A stretch of 64,000 nt of DNA from Pomacea canaliculata (lineage: Eukaryota > Mollusca > Gastropoda > Architaenioglossa > Ampullariidae): positions 10,657,543 through 10,721,542 of the forward strand of contig NC_037598.1 of assembly GCF_003073045.1 (NCBI RefSeq). The letters run 5' to 3'. Every line of letters starts with the position of its first letter. Within the stretch, counting starts at the first letter, position 1. Both the position numbers and the translations under genes were made by a program. Shown piece after piece: positions 22,159-35,800 of this stretch. The notes beneath the pieces were generated by a model. The model saw nothing but the letters and a program-made list of their open reading frames with translations, ran no database searches and was not told the origin of the DNA.

Positions 22159-25100
22159 TTTATTATGTGTATACATATATTTCTTTGAAAATCCCCGCTT
22201 ATGTTACAAAGTTCATGGAGTCCAGTTATGCATTACCAGAATAAAAAAGGTATGATGTTAAAATACAAATGGCGCAATCACCCACTGTTTCCTCACCCTT
22301 CCTTTCTTCTTCAGAAAAATCTTTGAGCATGCTGTTGAACCCGTTCACCGGAGGAAGGGGTCAAGATATGAGCCATGGGTACGTCTGGCAACTATATATA
22401 CTTCAGTTAAAACAAAGTAAACAAAACCAGTCAGCATAATGTATTGCATATAAGCATTCTAATAAAATTATTTCCCGCTATTGCTGATGTATGGTGCAAT
22501 CTGTTCTCAAGGAAATTGACACTCCATTTTAAGATCACAAGTCACCAACTTGATATATCTACTTTGATATGTTCTCTTTAACTGATATTTCAAATCATCC
22601 GGTTGTTTTACAAATGTTGATCTAGTCAAGCTATATACAGCTGCTGTGAGTGGACACTTAGAAGTTTATTTCGACAGATTATTTAAAAGCTATTTAAAAT
22701 CAACAATCGCTAGAGACCATGTGGCAAAATAATTCAGCGTTTACTGAATAAATAAATCTATACTGTTATTGAAACTAAAAACTTTGTTCAGCTGCTACAA
22801 GTATTGGTTACAGCTGCAGTAACTCTGACTCTGAAAACCGCTAATGAAATGTACATTTTATTTTCATGTCTAAAATGTAAAGTCACATTAGTGCTTTGTA
22901 AACAGTCTCATAATGTCAAATACTGATTCGCTGAAAAAAAAAAATCAACTCTCTCTTAATGTTAACTTACCACTGACTTTTCAAAAGGTAAATGTCGATT
23001 TTAGTTTTAATGATAAAATGAGTAGAGAACACATAATAATTAACTGATTTTATATTTTTATATCTTTACCTGATACTGAAAGTTCATTATTTAGTTAATG
23101 ACAAAGATGGGTTTATGAATGGGAAACTAATTCTGCTTCCTGGTGCACTTAAGCTGATCTTGGTATTGCACTTGATGCAGAGAATGAATTTCATGCTAAG
23201 TGAAAACAAATGCAGTAACTAAGCATGCATGAAATGAAAATAAGAAGATTGCAGTATGTAGGCATTATGCAGTATCAAAACAAAATAATGTAGTTACTCT
23301 CAACTACATTTTATAGATCAAAGAAAATAATAGTAATTTTTCCATTTTCTTCTTTAAGTTTCCTATATAATGCTTTTGCAGAAATCCTGCATTAACCCAA
23401 AAAAGAAAGCTTTAAAAAATATGTACAAACAGCATACAGTATATATTTTACATTTGTGGAACTAAAGCCGTTGGATCTGTATTGACGCAAGTTGTGGAAA
23501 TGCTATTAAAAACTATGAAAGGTGTGCCAATGACATTTTAACTGTACAAAAATATTTTTTCCTCCCTGGAACATATATAAACAAGCTGATTCAAAAACAA
23601 ATGATCCAAAACTAAAGCCACAACAAACACATGGACAGACACAAGTTATCAACTCTGCTGTTTATGTTGCTAAAACAGAAAACAATGACTTGCAGACAGA
23701 AAAAGCCAGCAAAGTACTTGTTCTTATAAAAACAAATTGTCACATCTGTTGCTTTAATACCTTCAGTATCTGTTTCAGATGTCGAACTGTTATCAGCATA
23801 AATCTTGTCAGATGAACTCACCATCTGCCTCCCTGCATTCACGAACTTGCTTCATTTCTGTCTTCCAATCCAGCAATTGAGGCATTCAAATTTAACCCAT
23901 TTAAACCAACTGTACAATATATTGAATATAGTTTATATACAATTACCATACGTTCACCTTGGCTTTTTCTCTGGGCTAAATAAAATGCTCAGGAAGTCAA
24001 GTATAAAAGTATAAAATGGAAATTCTAATGATCTAGAGCTTAAATAAAAAGGTAAAGTTCATTTCACTGAGCATTTTACTGAATTGATATGCATTTTTAT
24101 AGAAAGATTTTAAGCAGTTTTCAGGCTCACTATGTAATAGCTTATATAGTTAAAAAAAACTGCTCTCGTTTTAGCTGCGAAGAATTAATCTGAAATAATC
24201 GGGTGATTCAAATGACCATTCATTCATTTTGCAAAGCTTGTAGATCAAATAACACCTTATCACAAGCATAGCTATGCTTGTATGCTATGCTTTGTAAAAT
24301 CTAGAGCATAGTTTATTAACTGTTAAGAATCAAAGTAGCAGTCGAAGTGATTTGATGACTCAATGACAGCACCATTTTACAAGCAGACTACTATGTTGTG
24401 CATGTTGATTTTTTATCAATGAATGTTGTAGTACAGCTAAAATGTCTTTAAGTAATTTTTTTTTGAGTAACAACTTAATGTATTAGACACTGAATTTATA
24501 TTTTGATATGCTGTATTCTGATTTTTCAGCAAAGTTCTCTTCTATGTCAATATACATACATGAATACATGAAGTTCTAATCCTGTTACATCAACATAAAA
24601 ACAAAGTTTGAAAACTATGGCACAAATTGGAAGAAAAGTTACATACTCCAGATGTTGACTAAAGTATGGATATTTCACTGATTAAAAAAATATAAAGGAA
24701 CAACTTTGACAAAACATGCAGGTTTACATCATGGACAGAATGGTGGAAGAGATCATGATAGCATGAAGGATCTGTGAAATAAAACTACAAATGACACTCT
24801 CAAAATAGCCTTAGAACAGAGCGGAGTGCAGGGGAATCAATCATAGTTACAAAGATGTAGAACGGTAAATCATTATGCTTAAATACAAAATTTGATTTCT
24901 GAACAATACACTGAAAGGTGTGAGCTTCTCTTGCAAGAGATCATAAATATTATAAAATAGAAAAGATACATATTGATGTGTTACTGAGTAATGGTTTCAC
25001 TTTCAGAATGAGCAATTTGTGTCAGATCTACACTGCAGTTCATTTTAAGCTGCTAAACTATCAGCAAACATTAAAAAAACAAGGGTATTATCAGTACTAT

Positions 25101-25331
25101 AGGGATGACAATTTCTTTGGGTACAATCATAGCTGCTTGTTTAAAGCTTTATTAGCTGTTTTATTTACATAGATGATAGGAGTTTTCAATTCTACTACAG
25201 ATACATGGAACCTATCAGAGCATTTTTTTTTTCAATCACATGTAAACCATGCACCTCATTAAAAACATTACAGGAAAGTTTTTCAGTCAAATGCTTTGCT
25301 GAAGGCTATAAAGTGCAAAAGCAGGTTATAA
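22159..25331 (-). other. Probable long 3'UTR of the IL-17-receptor-like gene
   Basis: This stretch of about 3.2 kb immediately follows the stop codon of the minus-strand receptor gene. It is very AT-rich, has no credible coding frame and shows no clear transposon. Several minus-strand AATAAA signals occur, for example TTTATT at 25149 and 25161 and a distal one at 22159-22164. Which one is used cannot be read from the sequence. Confidence 0.45.
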
Positions 25332-26891
25332 TTAAGAGTTGCAGCTAAACTGTCCAGAGTCTAAATTTACCAGACTTTCATCAGAATGTTGCACAGGGCT
25401 TCGGCAACCTCTGCTTAGCTGCCAGCGGTCAGCGTTTCCTTCAGCAGAGAGTCCCCCTGAATGGTGAGGGTTTTTTCTTTGTGCCGTCACATCATCTGGG
25501 ATCCCAGGACCTGACTTCCTGCTTTGTTCAGCATAAAGGGGGTTAATCTCAGCACTATGGCTATCACTTGCATAAATGCCACAATCTTCACTTCGTGTCT
25601 GAATTCTTGGGCCAGAATCTAAATCTTGAAAGAATCTTGTGCCGCTACTCTCCCTGGCAGAGGGCATCCTTGAATCATCCACATACACCTGCCGTGATCC
25701 AGAAGAATGCACTATGCCCGAGTCAGCACTCTGGTTGGATGAGTTGTGCACGTCCCTAATAAGATGCCGATGTGGAGTTTCATGTTGGGGCCGTTGCCCA
25801 GAAGAACCTCTAAACCCATTATCAATCTGTCCCCAATTTCTAACACAGCTGCCAACAGATGTGTGGTAAACCTGATGCTGCAATCCGTTCTGTCTAGAGA
25901 TAGCAGGTAGCATGTGGCCACATTCCAGACCGGCAAGATATTGTGAGTCCTCAGGAGTGATACTATGGTAAGTCTGTACATTTTCAGTGTGCCTATCTAT
26001 GTTACCAAATCTTGCTGGAAAACCATGCATATAGTGCTCATTTTGCTCACACCCTAGTAAATGGGATTCATCTGCTGGTGTGTGGTTGAAGTGCAAAAGA
26101 ACACTCTGCGCCTGATGCCTCTGGGATAGTAGGATGCACCCCGTATAAAAGGTGTTGAACCTGATGATTCTCTCGAAACAGAGCATGATTGTGATGAGCA
26201 GACGGAAATGGTGCAATATCTCATTTCAAGTGCACCCCCATCCCTACCTCCATTTAAAAATGACGGAAAAATGGAACCCCTCATTGCTTCAAGTGAGAGA
26301 GGCGTTTTTACAAATGTTTGTGAATCCAAACTGTTTCTTGGTGTTTCATTGTTGCTGGTTGAAATTGGTGGTTCTATGTCATCACACCATTCATCATTCT
26401 CCCACAGAATGGTGCTGTCAGGAGCAGTGTCAGTGTCAGGCACTGTGAGTGGATAAATGACACTGTCTGCTTCATCATCTTCATCCCAGGAAGGTGTTTG
26501 CTTCAAAAAGTTCTCCATACTTCTTTTTTCCAAAGGCCAACGGAATCTTGTGATGTGGTTCAGATAACTCAGATGCTCTGAAGACAAACGACTCCTTGCC
26601 AAGAGTGCTGATGGTTTAGTCAATCGGGAGACACCAACCAAAACCACTACTGTTTTATGTTTAAGAGTGTTCACCAGACATAATGGAATCCTCTCTAAGA
26701 TAATTTCTGGAATGGTTCATTCATAGAAGATGTAAGAATAATGAATATTCGATTAGACATCTTTAAAGTACTTGGGACGTCCCTCAAAGACAACTCTTCA
26801 ACCCATGTTAGCTTAGCATATTTTTCCAAAACTCCAGTAATGTTTCTAGTTGTCTCTCTTTCTCCTATCACAAAAATTGCTTGTTTAGGAC
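25332..26891 (-). other. Cytoplasmic exon: SEFIR/TIR-like domain and tail
   Basis: The exon begins GPKQAIFVIGERETT (first strand), then ITGVLEKYA (helix), then WVEELSL and LKMSNRIFIILTSS, which is the S-x-FIIxxxS strand common to SEFIR and TIR domains. In a second frame it continues with RIPLCLV, KTVVVLVGVS and ITRFRWPLEKRSMENFL, which resembles TIR box 3. The tail, in a third frame, has repeated Ser, His and Gly and no recognised domain. The first break falls at an AAA run near 26705, where one extra A would keep the frame. The second falls somewhere in 26054-26216, where both frames are open. Because the domain is short (about 125 residues), I cannot choose firmly between SEFIR and TIR. Confidence 0.55.
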
Positions 26892-29800
26892 CTGTTGGAA
26901 AGACAGAAAAATGCAACTTTTAAGCTCATGGTTGAAGCACAATTAGAACTTTCTCTGGTGACTGGAAAAGATTGGGTTGTTAGACAGAGAGAGCTATGAA
27001 GGATGTGAAGATGAAGACAGTGATGAGATGTTTCAGCAAGAACAAACTTGACTGGTGAGATCCAGGGACAAGGGGAGGGGGACAGTGGTGACAGGGAGAA
27101 AATTTGGGCTTTCAAAAGTCACCAGATAAAAAAAAAAAGGTGGGGAGAACAGAACATGAGTAAAAGATTTATTTCAAATCTTAAATATATGAGGTGTCCA
27201 TCAGCATGGATCCCAGCTTCACAGAAATAGTTAAAGCACATTCATTTAAATGGCTCTTTACATAACCCACCAATTATAGCATTCTTCAACATTTTTTCTA
27301 CTTCAACACTCTTCTTTATTTTTTTTTTAAGAAAATGCTTTGTAAATGACTTTTTTTTATGTAGGTAGGAGTCCATGTGACTGGACAAATATGATGGATA
27401 GCCTTGCTGGGTTGAAGTTTATGAAGATTAAAGAACAAAGGCCTTCTTTACTGGATCACTGATAAAAATGTGACCATGGCAAATTTTGTATGACCTTCAA
27501 GCTGTGTTAGGAAGAACCTACACCTAGAGGAGAAACAGGGACTGCAACAAAGATAATAACTGTCTCTGTGTCTTGCACACAGACCAAGGATGCCCAAACA
27601 TAAAATGCCCAGACTATGAAATGATTAAAAACTCCTATGAACCTTCTTATTGAGACATCTAACAATTATTTTGCAAAATCGTTTAGCAATATTTATTTGA
27701 AGATTATAAATGTGAACGAAAATTGTGTTTTTGGCAATTTATTTTTTACAATGAAGCATATATATTTTCACTTTAAAGTATACACTGACAGTTTAAAAAA
27801 ACACATGTATCTTCTATTGGTAATGGATGAAAAATGGAAATTGGTACTAGAAACACCAAGACAAATTTAGGGACTTATATTTTGGTCACATTATTTTTTT
27901 ATTATTTGCTATAGGGCTATCATGTTATGCAGGAAAAGATAAAAAAAAAGTATGCATGAAAACATAACTGTTAATACAAACCTTTGCGACGTCTCCACAA
28001 TAAGAAGATGATAAGAGTGGAAATAATTATTCCAGAGAAACAAAGATGCAAATGTAGAGGACCTCGTTCGAAATTCTTTCTGGCAATTTTTTCGGTGGTG
28101 GTGGTCCTTTTACAATAAACACCAATAAAATAAACACTGTAAGAGCACATAGACATGACTAAGAATACAAGAATTCATTCAGACATTCAAAAATAATAAT
28201 AATCATGTAAACTTGTAATGCGTAGCATCGTAGCCTAGACAGATTGCACTCTGTGTGTAGATTAAGAATGATAAATGAAAGATAAGAGCCAGTGGACAGT
28301 GCGGTACCTATAGGCACACTGAACAACATAAAGATGAGGTACAAGAGTAAAAAGTAAAGCAATGGATGAAGAAGGTATGAAGGGATCTAGATACTATAAA
28401 CAGCGTAAGATCGAGTAACATGACGGTTAGCATGACAGACAGTATTGTCAGGGAGTTAAGAATAGTAATTCAGGGATAGTACTTTGTGAACAGATGTTTT
28501 GAGTGTTTGAATGTAGCCTTGGGGTCAGAATAGTGAGTGTAATGTTGAAGAGTTCCACTGCTTAGCAGTACAGAGGGAGAATGTCCGTTGTCTGTGTGTG
28601 ACTGTGTTTGTGGCAGGGAGGATAGAATACACAAGTCTGATGAGGAGCGAAAGGAGTGTGGACAGACAAGATTTCAGAAAAGTAGTGGGGGAGGAGGCTT
28701 CAAAGAATCCATAGCATAGAGTTGAGAGCTTTAGTCTATTCTAGCTTTTAACCAGTAGCCAATGAAGAAAATGAAGAAATGGTGTGATGTGTTCACATTT
28801 GCGAGTTCAGAAATTCTGGACTTTCTGAAGCTTATCAATAAGGTACTGTGGACAGCAAGAAGAGAGTTTCAGTAGTCTATTTTAGAAAGAACAAATGAGA
28901 AGATGAGAATTTTGGTGGTTGGGTGTTTACTTTCCTTGCTACGCAAGTTCTAATAATTTAGCAGTCTTTTTAGTATGTATAAGCAGCAAGTTAACAAACA
29001 TCATATACCACAAAGAAAATAAAGTTGTACCATATGCAAAAATAGTCTGGTCTCCAAACTGGTTTTCAAACAATATTGAGTGAAAGAGTCTTAATTAAAA
29101 TGACTTTTCCTTTTCAAACATACCAAGAAAGCTGTTGCCTTCCCGATGCAAGGTAACGCTGATGTTTGAGCATACACCATTTGCATTTGAACAAACTTTG
29201 CATGCTAATAGGGGTTACAGTCACCTAAAAATGACATCGTGATACAAACAACATTAAAATGATTTTTTTATCCTTATGAACTTTTCATAATTATAAGTAT
29301 GCACAAACTAAAAACTATCTGATAAACTTCATTTTAAAAAGGGTAAAACAATAGCGTCATTTGATACTTATGTATTGCTTGAGTTTATTTTAATGGTACA
29401 ATGACAGTGAATGCAAACTCAGAAAAAAATGTGAATCCTTAGAGCCAAGAAGGAAGTAGGAAATTTAACATACAATAAATAAAAATTCATTACATCATAG
29501 ACATATTTTAATCATGAAATATATATATATACAATATATAAGGTGACCAGACGTCCCGCATTAGGCGGGACAGTCCCGCTTTGGACCTCGTGTCCCGCCT
29601 GAATATCGGGCGGGACGCCCAATGTCCCGCTTTTCGGAAGTCCATCAAATGTCCCGGTTGTCTTTAAAATTGAATACCGTACACTGATACGCCCCCCCTA
29701 CTTTTTTCGGCGTTTTTTGTCGTGACACGTGTCCGCTTTCGCTCCCGAAAACGTCTGGTCAAGAATGCATGCTAATTATAAAAGAGCACTGTACTGAAGA

Positions 29801-32800
29801 CGTGTGTGTCTTTGGTAGGCAGAGAAACCATTGCTTATTACAGTTAGTAAATAATGCAAGATGTGCACCTGTGTGTATATGCATATACTACACATGCACT
29901 AATAACACTAACCCTCTAATAATATCAACACTATATTAGGTTTCTGGAAAATTACAATTCACAAAATGTTTTTTAAAATTTATTATAGTTTAACTTGTGG
30001 TGAACTGGCGCTGAAAGCATTTTATCCCATTCACTGATGCTAAAATTATCAGTTCTCTTTCCACTAAAGGATACAGCTTGACAACATAATTCATACTTTA
30101 GTAATTGAGTCTTCGTTCAGTAACAAGTGTTCTCACCTGGACTGCTGAGGCACCTGAAATGATTTTTTCCATTTTAGCCTCTGCTGTCATCACCTACCAT
30201 AAAAAAGTTACATTGCTCAAAGAACAGGATATTGTGTAGTCCTCTACAAAATAGGAAGCATAGCCAGACACAACTGCTAAATCATACCTGTATGCAAACA
30301 GAAGTATGAGGTTACAAACTGAAGAAGTAAAACATTTTTGTGATACTTCCTATCAAATGGTGTTTTCAGCTTAATCAAAAGAAGTCATTAAAGGTCTTTA
30401 ACAAAAATATTGTTAAAAAATGGACATTTCTGATAAAGTGGAAGGTGTTAAAATAAAATGCCCTACATTTTTTGATGCATTCCATTGTCCAGATTTCAGA
30501 TCCACCCGGTAAAGAGTAACTTCCTTCAGGGGAACAAATACAACATGTATTGCCTGGGGTGATAACCATGCAGCAGCCAGAAGCCTCAATGTCTTTGTCT
30601 TGGAATCCATGACAAGGTCATAGGAAGACTGCTTGGCTGTAGGAACAAGTTTTGAAGAACTCCCCTTCTATTTCACAAAACAAACAAAATAAGTAAACAA
30701 AATGCGAGTTCTCCATGTACAAACTACCTTAGACATAACTTTGGAGTTTTTTGCCTTAAGTTTTCTTTTACAAATCCTTCAGACCAATCAGAAAGTAATG
30801 TTCCATGCAATCTCCCATAATGCAGATTTCACTGAAATCTTCACAGAGTTCTACGCTGCTACAATATAAACAAAAACTTGATCAATGCTTTTTGAAATTA
30901 AACAGAACAGAATCTTAAATTCTCTGAATTTCTGCAAATATAAGAAGTATAGTTATTCTTCTTGACATTACAAACCTAAATGTTCAGTTGGATTATCTTA
31001 AAGATTATAACAGTAACTAAGCAAAGAGTGACCTACCCAAGCCTGTAAATTTTAGAAACTGAAACATAATTCCTATAAGCAGTGCCTGTGCCCGTACTTA
31101 ATTTGAAATCTCAAAAGCTCCTGTGTTTACGATGGAAATGTCATGATCTTACATTCAGCAGCAAAAAACAGAATAAGACAGAAATTAAGAAATTGAGAAA
31201 TTAAAGAGAGGCAGAGAGAGAGAGAGTGTTAAAGTCTGGAAAGATACTACACAATTAGACTAAAGAATGGCATATCTATGATGATAAAGATAATATGTCA
31301 GAGACACAGCCTGAAAATATTAAGTACTTAATAAGCTCAGTTTTGACTGCTAGGTCTGTCAAATGTGAGGAAGTTACTGAGTGACATGCACCGCACATGA
31401 GCTGTAAACTTTAAAATAATTTGTTATGATTAGTTACAGAAATATGATTTATAACATGTTTTAAATGCAAGATATGTATAAAAACTAGACAATGAAAAAT
31501 AATTGCATTTACAAAGCAATCTACCTTCAAAGACAATTGTGTAGTTGAGCATGTGGCCTGAAGGCAGAGTAGTAAGGGCCAAGAAGTAATATGTGTGTGG
31601 ATAGCCATATCTCAACCCTATTGCCATACAGTCATACTGAACAGGCGGCTGAAACAAATTATCATTACTGTATGCTCAAACTGTACTGGGCAGTCCAAAC
31701 TTAATTTAGTACAATGATGGTCATACTAAAGCATGCATTAGATACATTGACACTTTATGTTGTTTTTTCTAATATTAATTCTCTGCAATACCAGTATCTT
31801 GTCAATCCAATTTGTTCAACTTTTCATCACTGTTCTTCCATTTGAAATTTCACTGCAGGATTTCCAAATCCAGGATGCAAGGGTTTAGACAAACCCCGGT
31901 CAACAGACTGATAACCCTACTTACAGCCCTGACTCACAGAGACTGACAGCCCTCATGAGCAATGATTAAGTGGAATCACTCAACAACACAACATGGTGAA
32001 TGACTTGAACTGCCTAATACCTGTGTTGAGACCCCATCGTAAGTAAATGTTCTGCACCCAAAAATTGTGATGCGACATGATTCAACTGGTCAATATCTAT
32101 CACCTAAGCTTACCTTACTATTTCCCTTGGTTTTCTTTAAAAAGGCCAATGCTTACTTGCATACCAAAAGGGACTATTTTTTGTTTCCCGCAAGTGAGTG
32201 GTAGTTAAAAATAAATTTGAAAAAATACATAACTGTAAAGTGCACATAACAAAAATGATTTTTTTAACTATTCCAGTTTTATAAAACATTCATCTTTTGT
32301 GGTTAGCAAATAAACTGTGAGATCTCTCCCTACACAAAGACAAAACCAAAGTAGTGTTCACTAACAGATATACAGTCCCTCAATCCAATAGAGGCAAGAA
32401 GTAAGTGATGCACCTACCAATTACAATAGACAGGATGTACCAAGTATACTGTAGCTGCAACCTTTGCTAGACAACAAATTTACGTCCATTCCAAATGCCC
32501 TGTGCAGTAGACAAGCTAAATCTAGAAATTCAACATAGTTTTTCTCCATTCATTGTTAATACCCAAAAGAGTATATATTTAGCTTGTCAACCACTGGCCA
32601 CATGAGTCTTACAGACAGAAAATGAATTTCTTTCATCACAGGTACAGAGTTATTAATACTCTTAATTCTGTTACTAATGCGCCATATAAACCCGTTAACT
32701 CTTTAAAGCACAGCACAAATGTGTTAAAAGCATTTACAGACACCTACAAAATTTTTGACATCCCTTTCTTCAAAGGTCGCTCCAGTGTAATTGAATGTGC

Positions 32801-35800
32801 GACATGTCGGATGTTCAGAGTGGTAGTTTTTGATACTGTCATTTCTGCCATTGAAGTCCACCATCACAGATTGTGTCTCTTTTAATTTTGCCAAATCTGA
32901 AAGAGCACAGTGATTTATTATTAGTAGTATCTCTGGCTATGACTACAGTGGCGGTGCTACTGCTGTCTTTGTTGTCACAGAGTAAGATCTGTATGTCAGA
33001 TGTGTAGATTATTGAAATAAATACATGGGTGGGGTAGAGGAAAGAACAAAAAGAGAAAAAAAGCATGGGTGCAATCAATGAATTAATTTTTATCATTTGC
33101 ATCTTGGAGTCTTCTGATTTTTAAACAAAAGAACTAACAGTCTTTTCAGTCAAACATGCAAAGTCAAAAGTTTTTCCTGGGTAGATGACCAGGATGTTAA
33201 AAATGTAATGGTTGAAAGGCAGATGGACTTGCTAAGAGGAATAAAACCTGATAAAATTATGGGGAAAACGGATGAAAGTAGGTGGGGGGAATCACTGTTG
33301 GGTGAGCCCACGGATTACTAGTGTTGCTGGCCCTTTTCCCTGGTACACCTTGAGCCTCGGAGGCCTGCCAAGTCTGCAACACTGACTGCAGGGTGGGTTT
33401 GTTGCACTGTTTCTATCTTCTAGACACTAGCACTTAGATTTTTATTTGTGTGGTTATTTTTAACTTTATTAGTACACTTATCCTACTTCAATTCCAGAAT
33501 TACTTTTGTTTATAGGAGTCTATAGCAGTTTACACAAAATATTTTTCTTATCCTTTTTAATCCATTCAAACTGCGGTACTAACATACGGAGGCTTGCGTG
33601 AGAATGTTGTCGTCTGGTCTGGCCATGTGACCTGACAGTAGTCTACTTTATATTTCAGGACACCTTGGAGGGTGATCACCTCTAAGGTGGACAATGAAAG
33701 TTTTGACTTGGTAACACGAAAGAATGAAGTGGCCTTACACATGCAGGACTTGCTTACCACTGCTCAAGATAGGATTCTATGATGAGCTCTTACCAATTAA
33801 GTGAATTAAAAAATGCTGCATTTGACATTTGATCGCTCCATCCAGTGAATTAATATTATTATGATTAATTTTTTTCAGGTTATCTATTTTGTCCCTTTCC
33901 CTCCTTCCCTTTTTCATGTTTTTTGTCCCGCTTCATGTGCTACCAGTTCTTTACATCAATTTGAGAGGTATTTAATATGAGTTTATATCAACATTTCTAA
34001 GCACTTTTCTAGCTTGGCTACACTCCAGTGACTATGGAGGGGTGTTTAGTGTGTTTCCATAGCCTCATCCAAGAGGATCTTTTTACTTTAAGTCAGGAAT
34101 ATTCAACCTATGGGCCACATCTGACCCGCTCATTTTAACCAAACATAAAATAATTTCATTTTTAAAGTCATGATTCTGGCAAAAACAGCGTGTTCTGGGC
34201 CATGAGATTTTATATCATGTCCAGTGTGGCCCTCGGGCAAGAAAAGGTTGAGCACCACTGCTTTAAGTGGCATTCTTCATTTAGTCTCATTCTAACTAGA
34301 CTGGACTGATGGCATCTATTTAAACAGTAAAAGAGCAGGGAATACCTAGCTTGCTCATCTGTTTGTGTTCATATTATTTATATACATACACGCTCATAAA
34401 TATTTTCTTTCTTGACAATAAAGACCATTTTAGTAAGTCTCCACAAGCTCTTAACCTGTTAACCCATCTTTCCACTTTAATTCATTGATATAAAGTAAAA
34501 CGTTTTCCAAACATGAAAAACAAATATTATACTCACTACAATCAGGAATCTTGAAGCTGAATGACAAGGACACTTCATGTATATCCGCTTCAGGATTTGT
34601 GCAGGTTAAAACGTACAAGTCTGTGCTGGACAAGCGTGCGTAACACTCTAGATCCTGACCTTCACCACTAGTCCAAGGTTTTGATGAGTTGTGTTTCTGA
34701 CTGTTGTTTTCCTTCAGCATTGTCTTGGCAGCCTTGCATGTTCCTGTCACCATTTGATCACTTAGACACTACACAGTTCAGTTAAAATCCTGCACTTGCC
34801 TACCTTGAGTCAACAGTTGTAACTACAATTCAAGTTGTTCAGAATTAAGATTTCGAAGATGCAAATTAAAAGTATAAGGGGAGATATTGGATGGTCATCT
34901 TTTGTTTTCACTGAAAAATAGTTCTAAATGATTTATAAATTTTACCTGGCTGACTCTGGTTCATGTTCCCAATTATGCAAGGGAACTCTCTACGAGAATC
35001 CTGGAACAAAGGAAAAATACAATCAAGTGTTACATAATCCACTATAAATTTTGCTTTCATTTCTTCCCCTGGTTATAAGCATTTTCTTTCTGGTACCCTG
35101 AATGATTTTTGCCCTTCCCATTTGATCAAAATTCATTAAAATTCTCACCAAAAAAAAAAAAAAAAAAATACTGCGTTCTCTAGCCAAGTTACAACGTCAG
35201 AAGATAATTCTGTCATATGCATCAGTCCAGGATGATACCAGCATTATCACTTCAATGTTCTCTAACTTTATTTTAAATTTTGTCTGCAAATTCTATTTAC
35301 ATGGTTCTGTTGTCCGACTTCCCTTCATGTACTTGTGTATATTATTGTCTACAATGATAATGTTTTGTTTCACAAGACTTCACAAAGGCAGTCTTGTTCC
35401 ATTGTGAATATATCTGCAGGGTCTACATTTTGATTGTTTTTAAGATTTACCAAACCCCACCAAGTCTTTGACAGAAGGCTTTATTTATTATATATTGCTG
35501 GTCTCTCCTGCTCCAAACTATTCCCTATCCCACTCCTACTAGTCATAATCCACTAACTCCGGTCTTGTTGATTTAACAAAATGACATATTGATATATTTG
35601 AATAGAATATCATAAGTGATACTGTCAAAGCAATAAAAAGTAGAAAGTTATTTGCTCAGAGAACACAGATGTTCCAGGGCTTACTGACTGTTTTCACTGT
35701 TACAGATCACAAAGCACCTTGTTTCTTTTCACTGCTGGTATCTAAACAGATGACTCATCTTTCTCATGCCTATTACCACGCACTGCTTTCAGGGTAGATT

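Noticed and set aside
29140-29200. Alternative reading CKVCSNANGVCSNISV of the exon at 29224-29124
   Set aside because: It looks like protein but needs a different entry and exit phase. Only the VTVTPIS frame joins both neighbouring receptor exons, and it also matches the end of IL-17R ectodomains.
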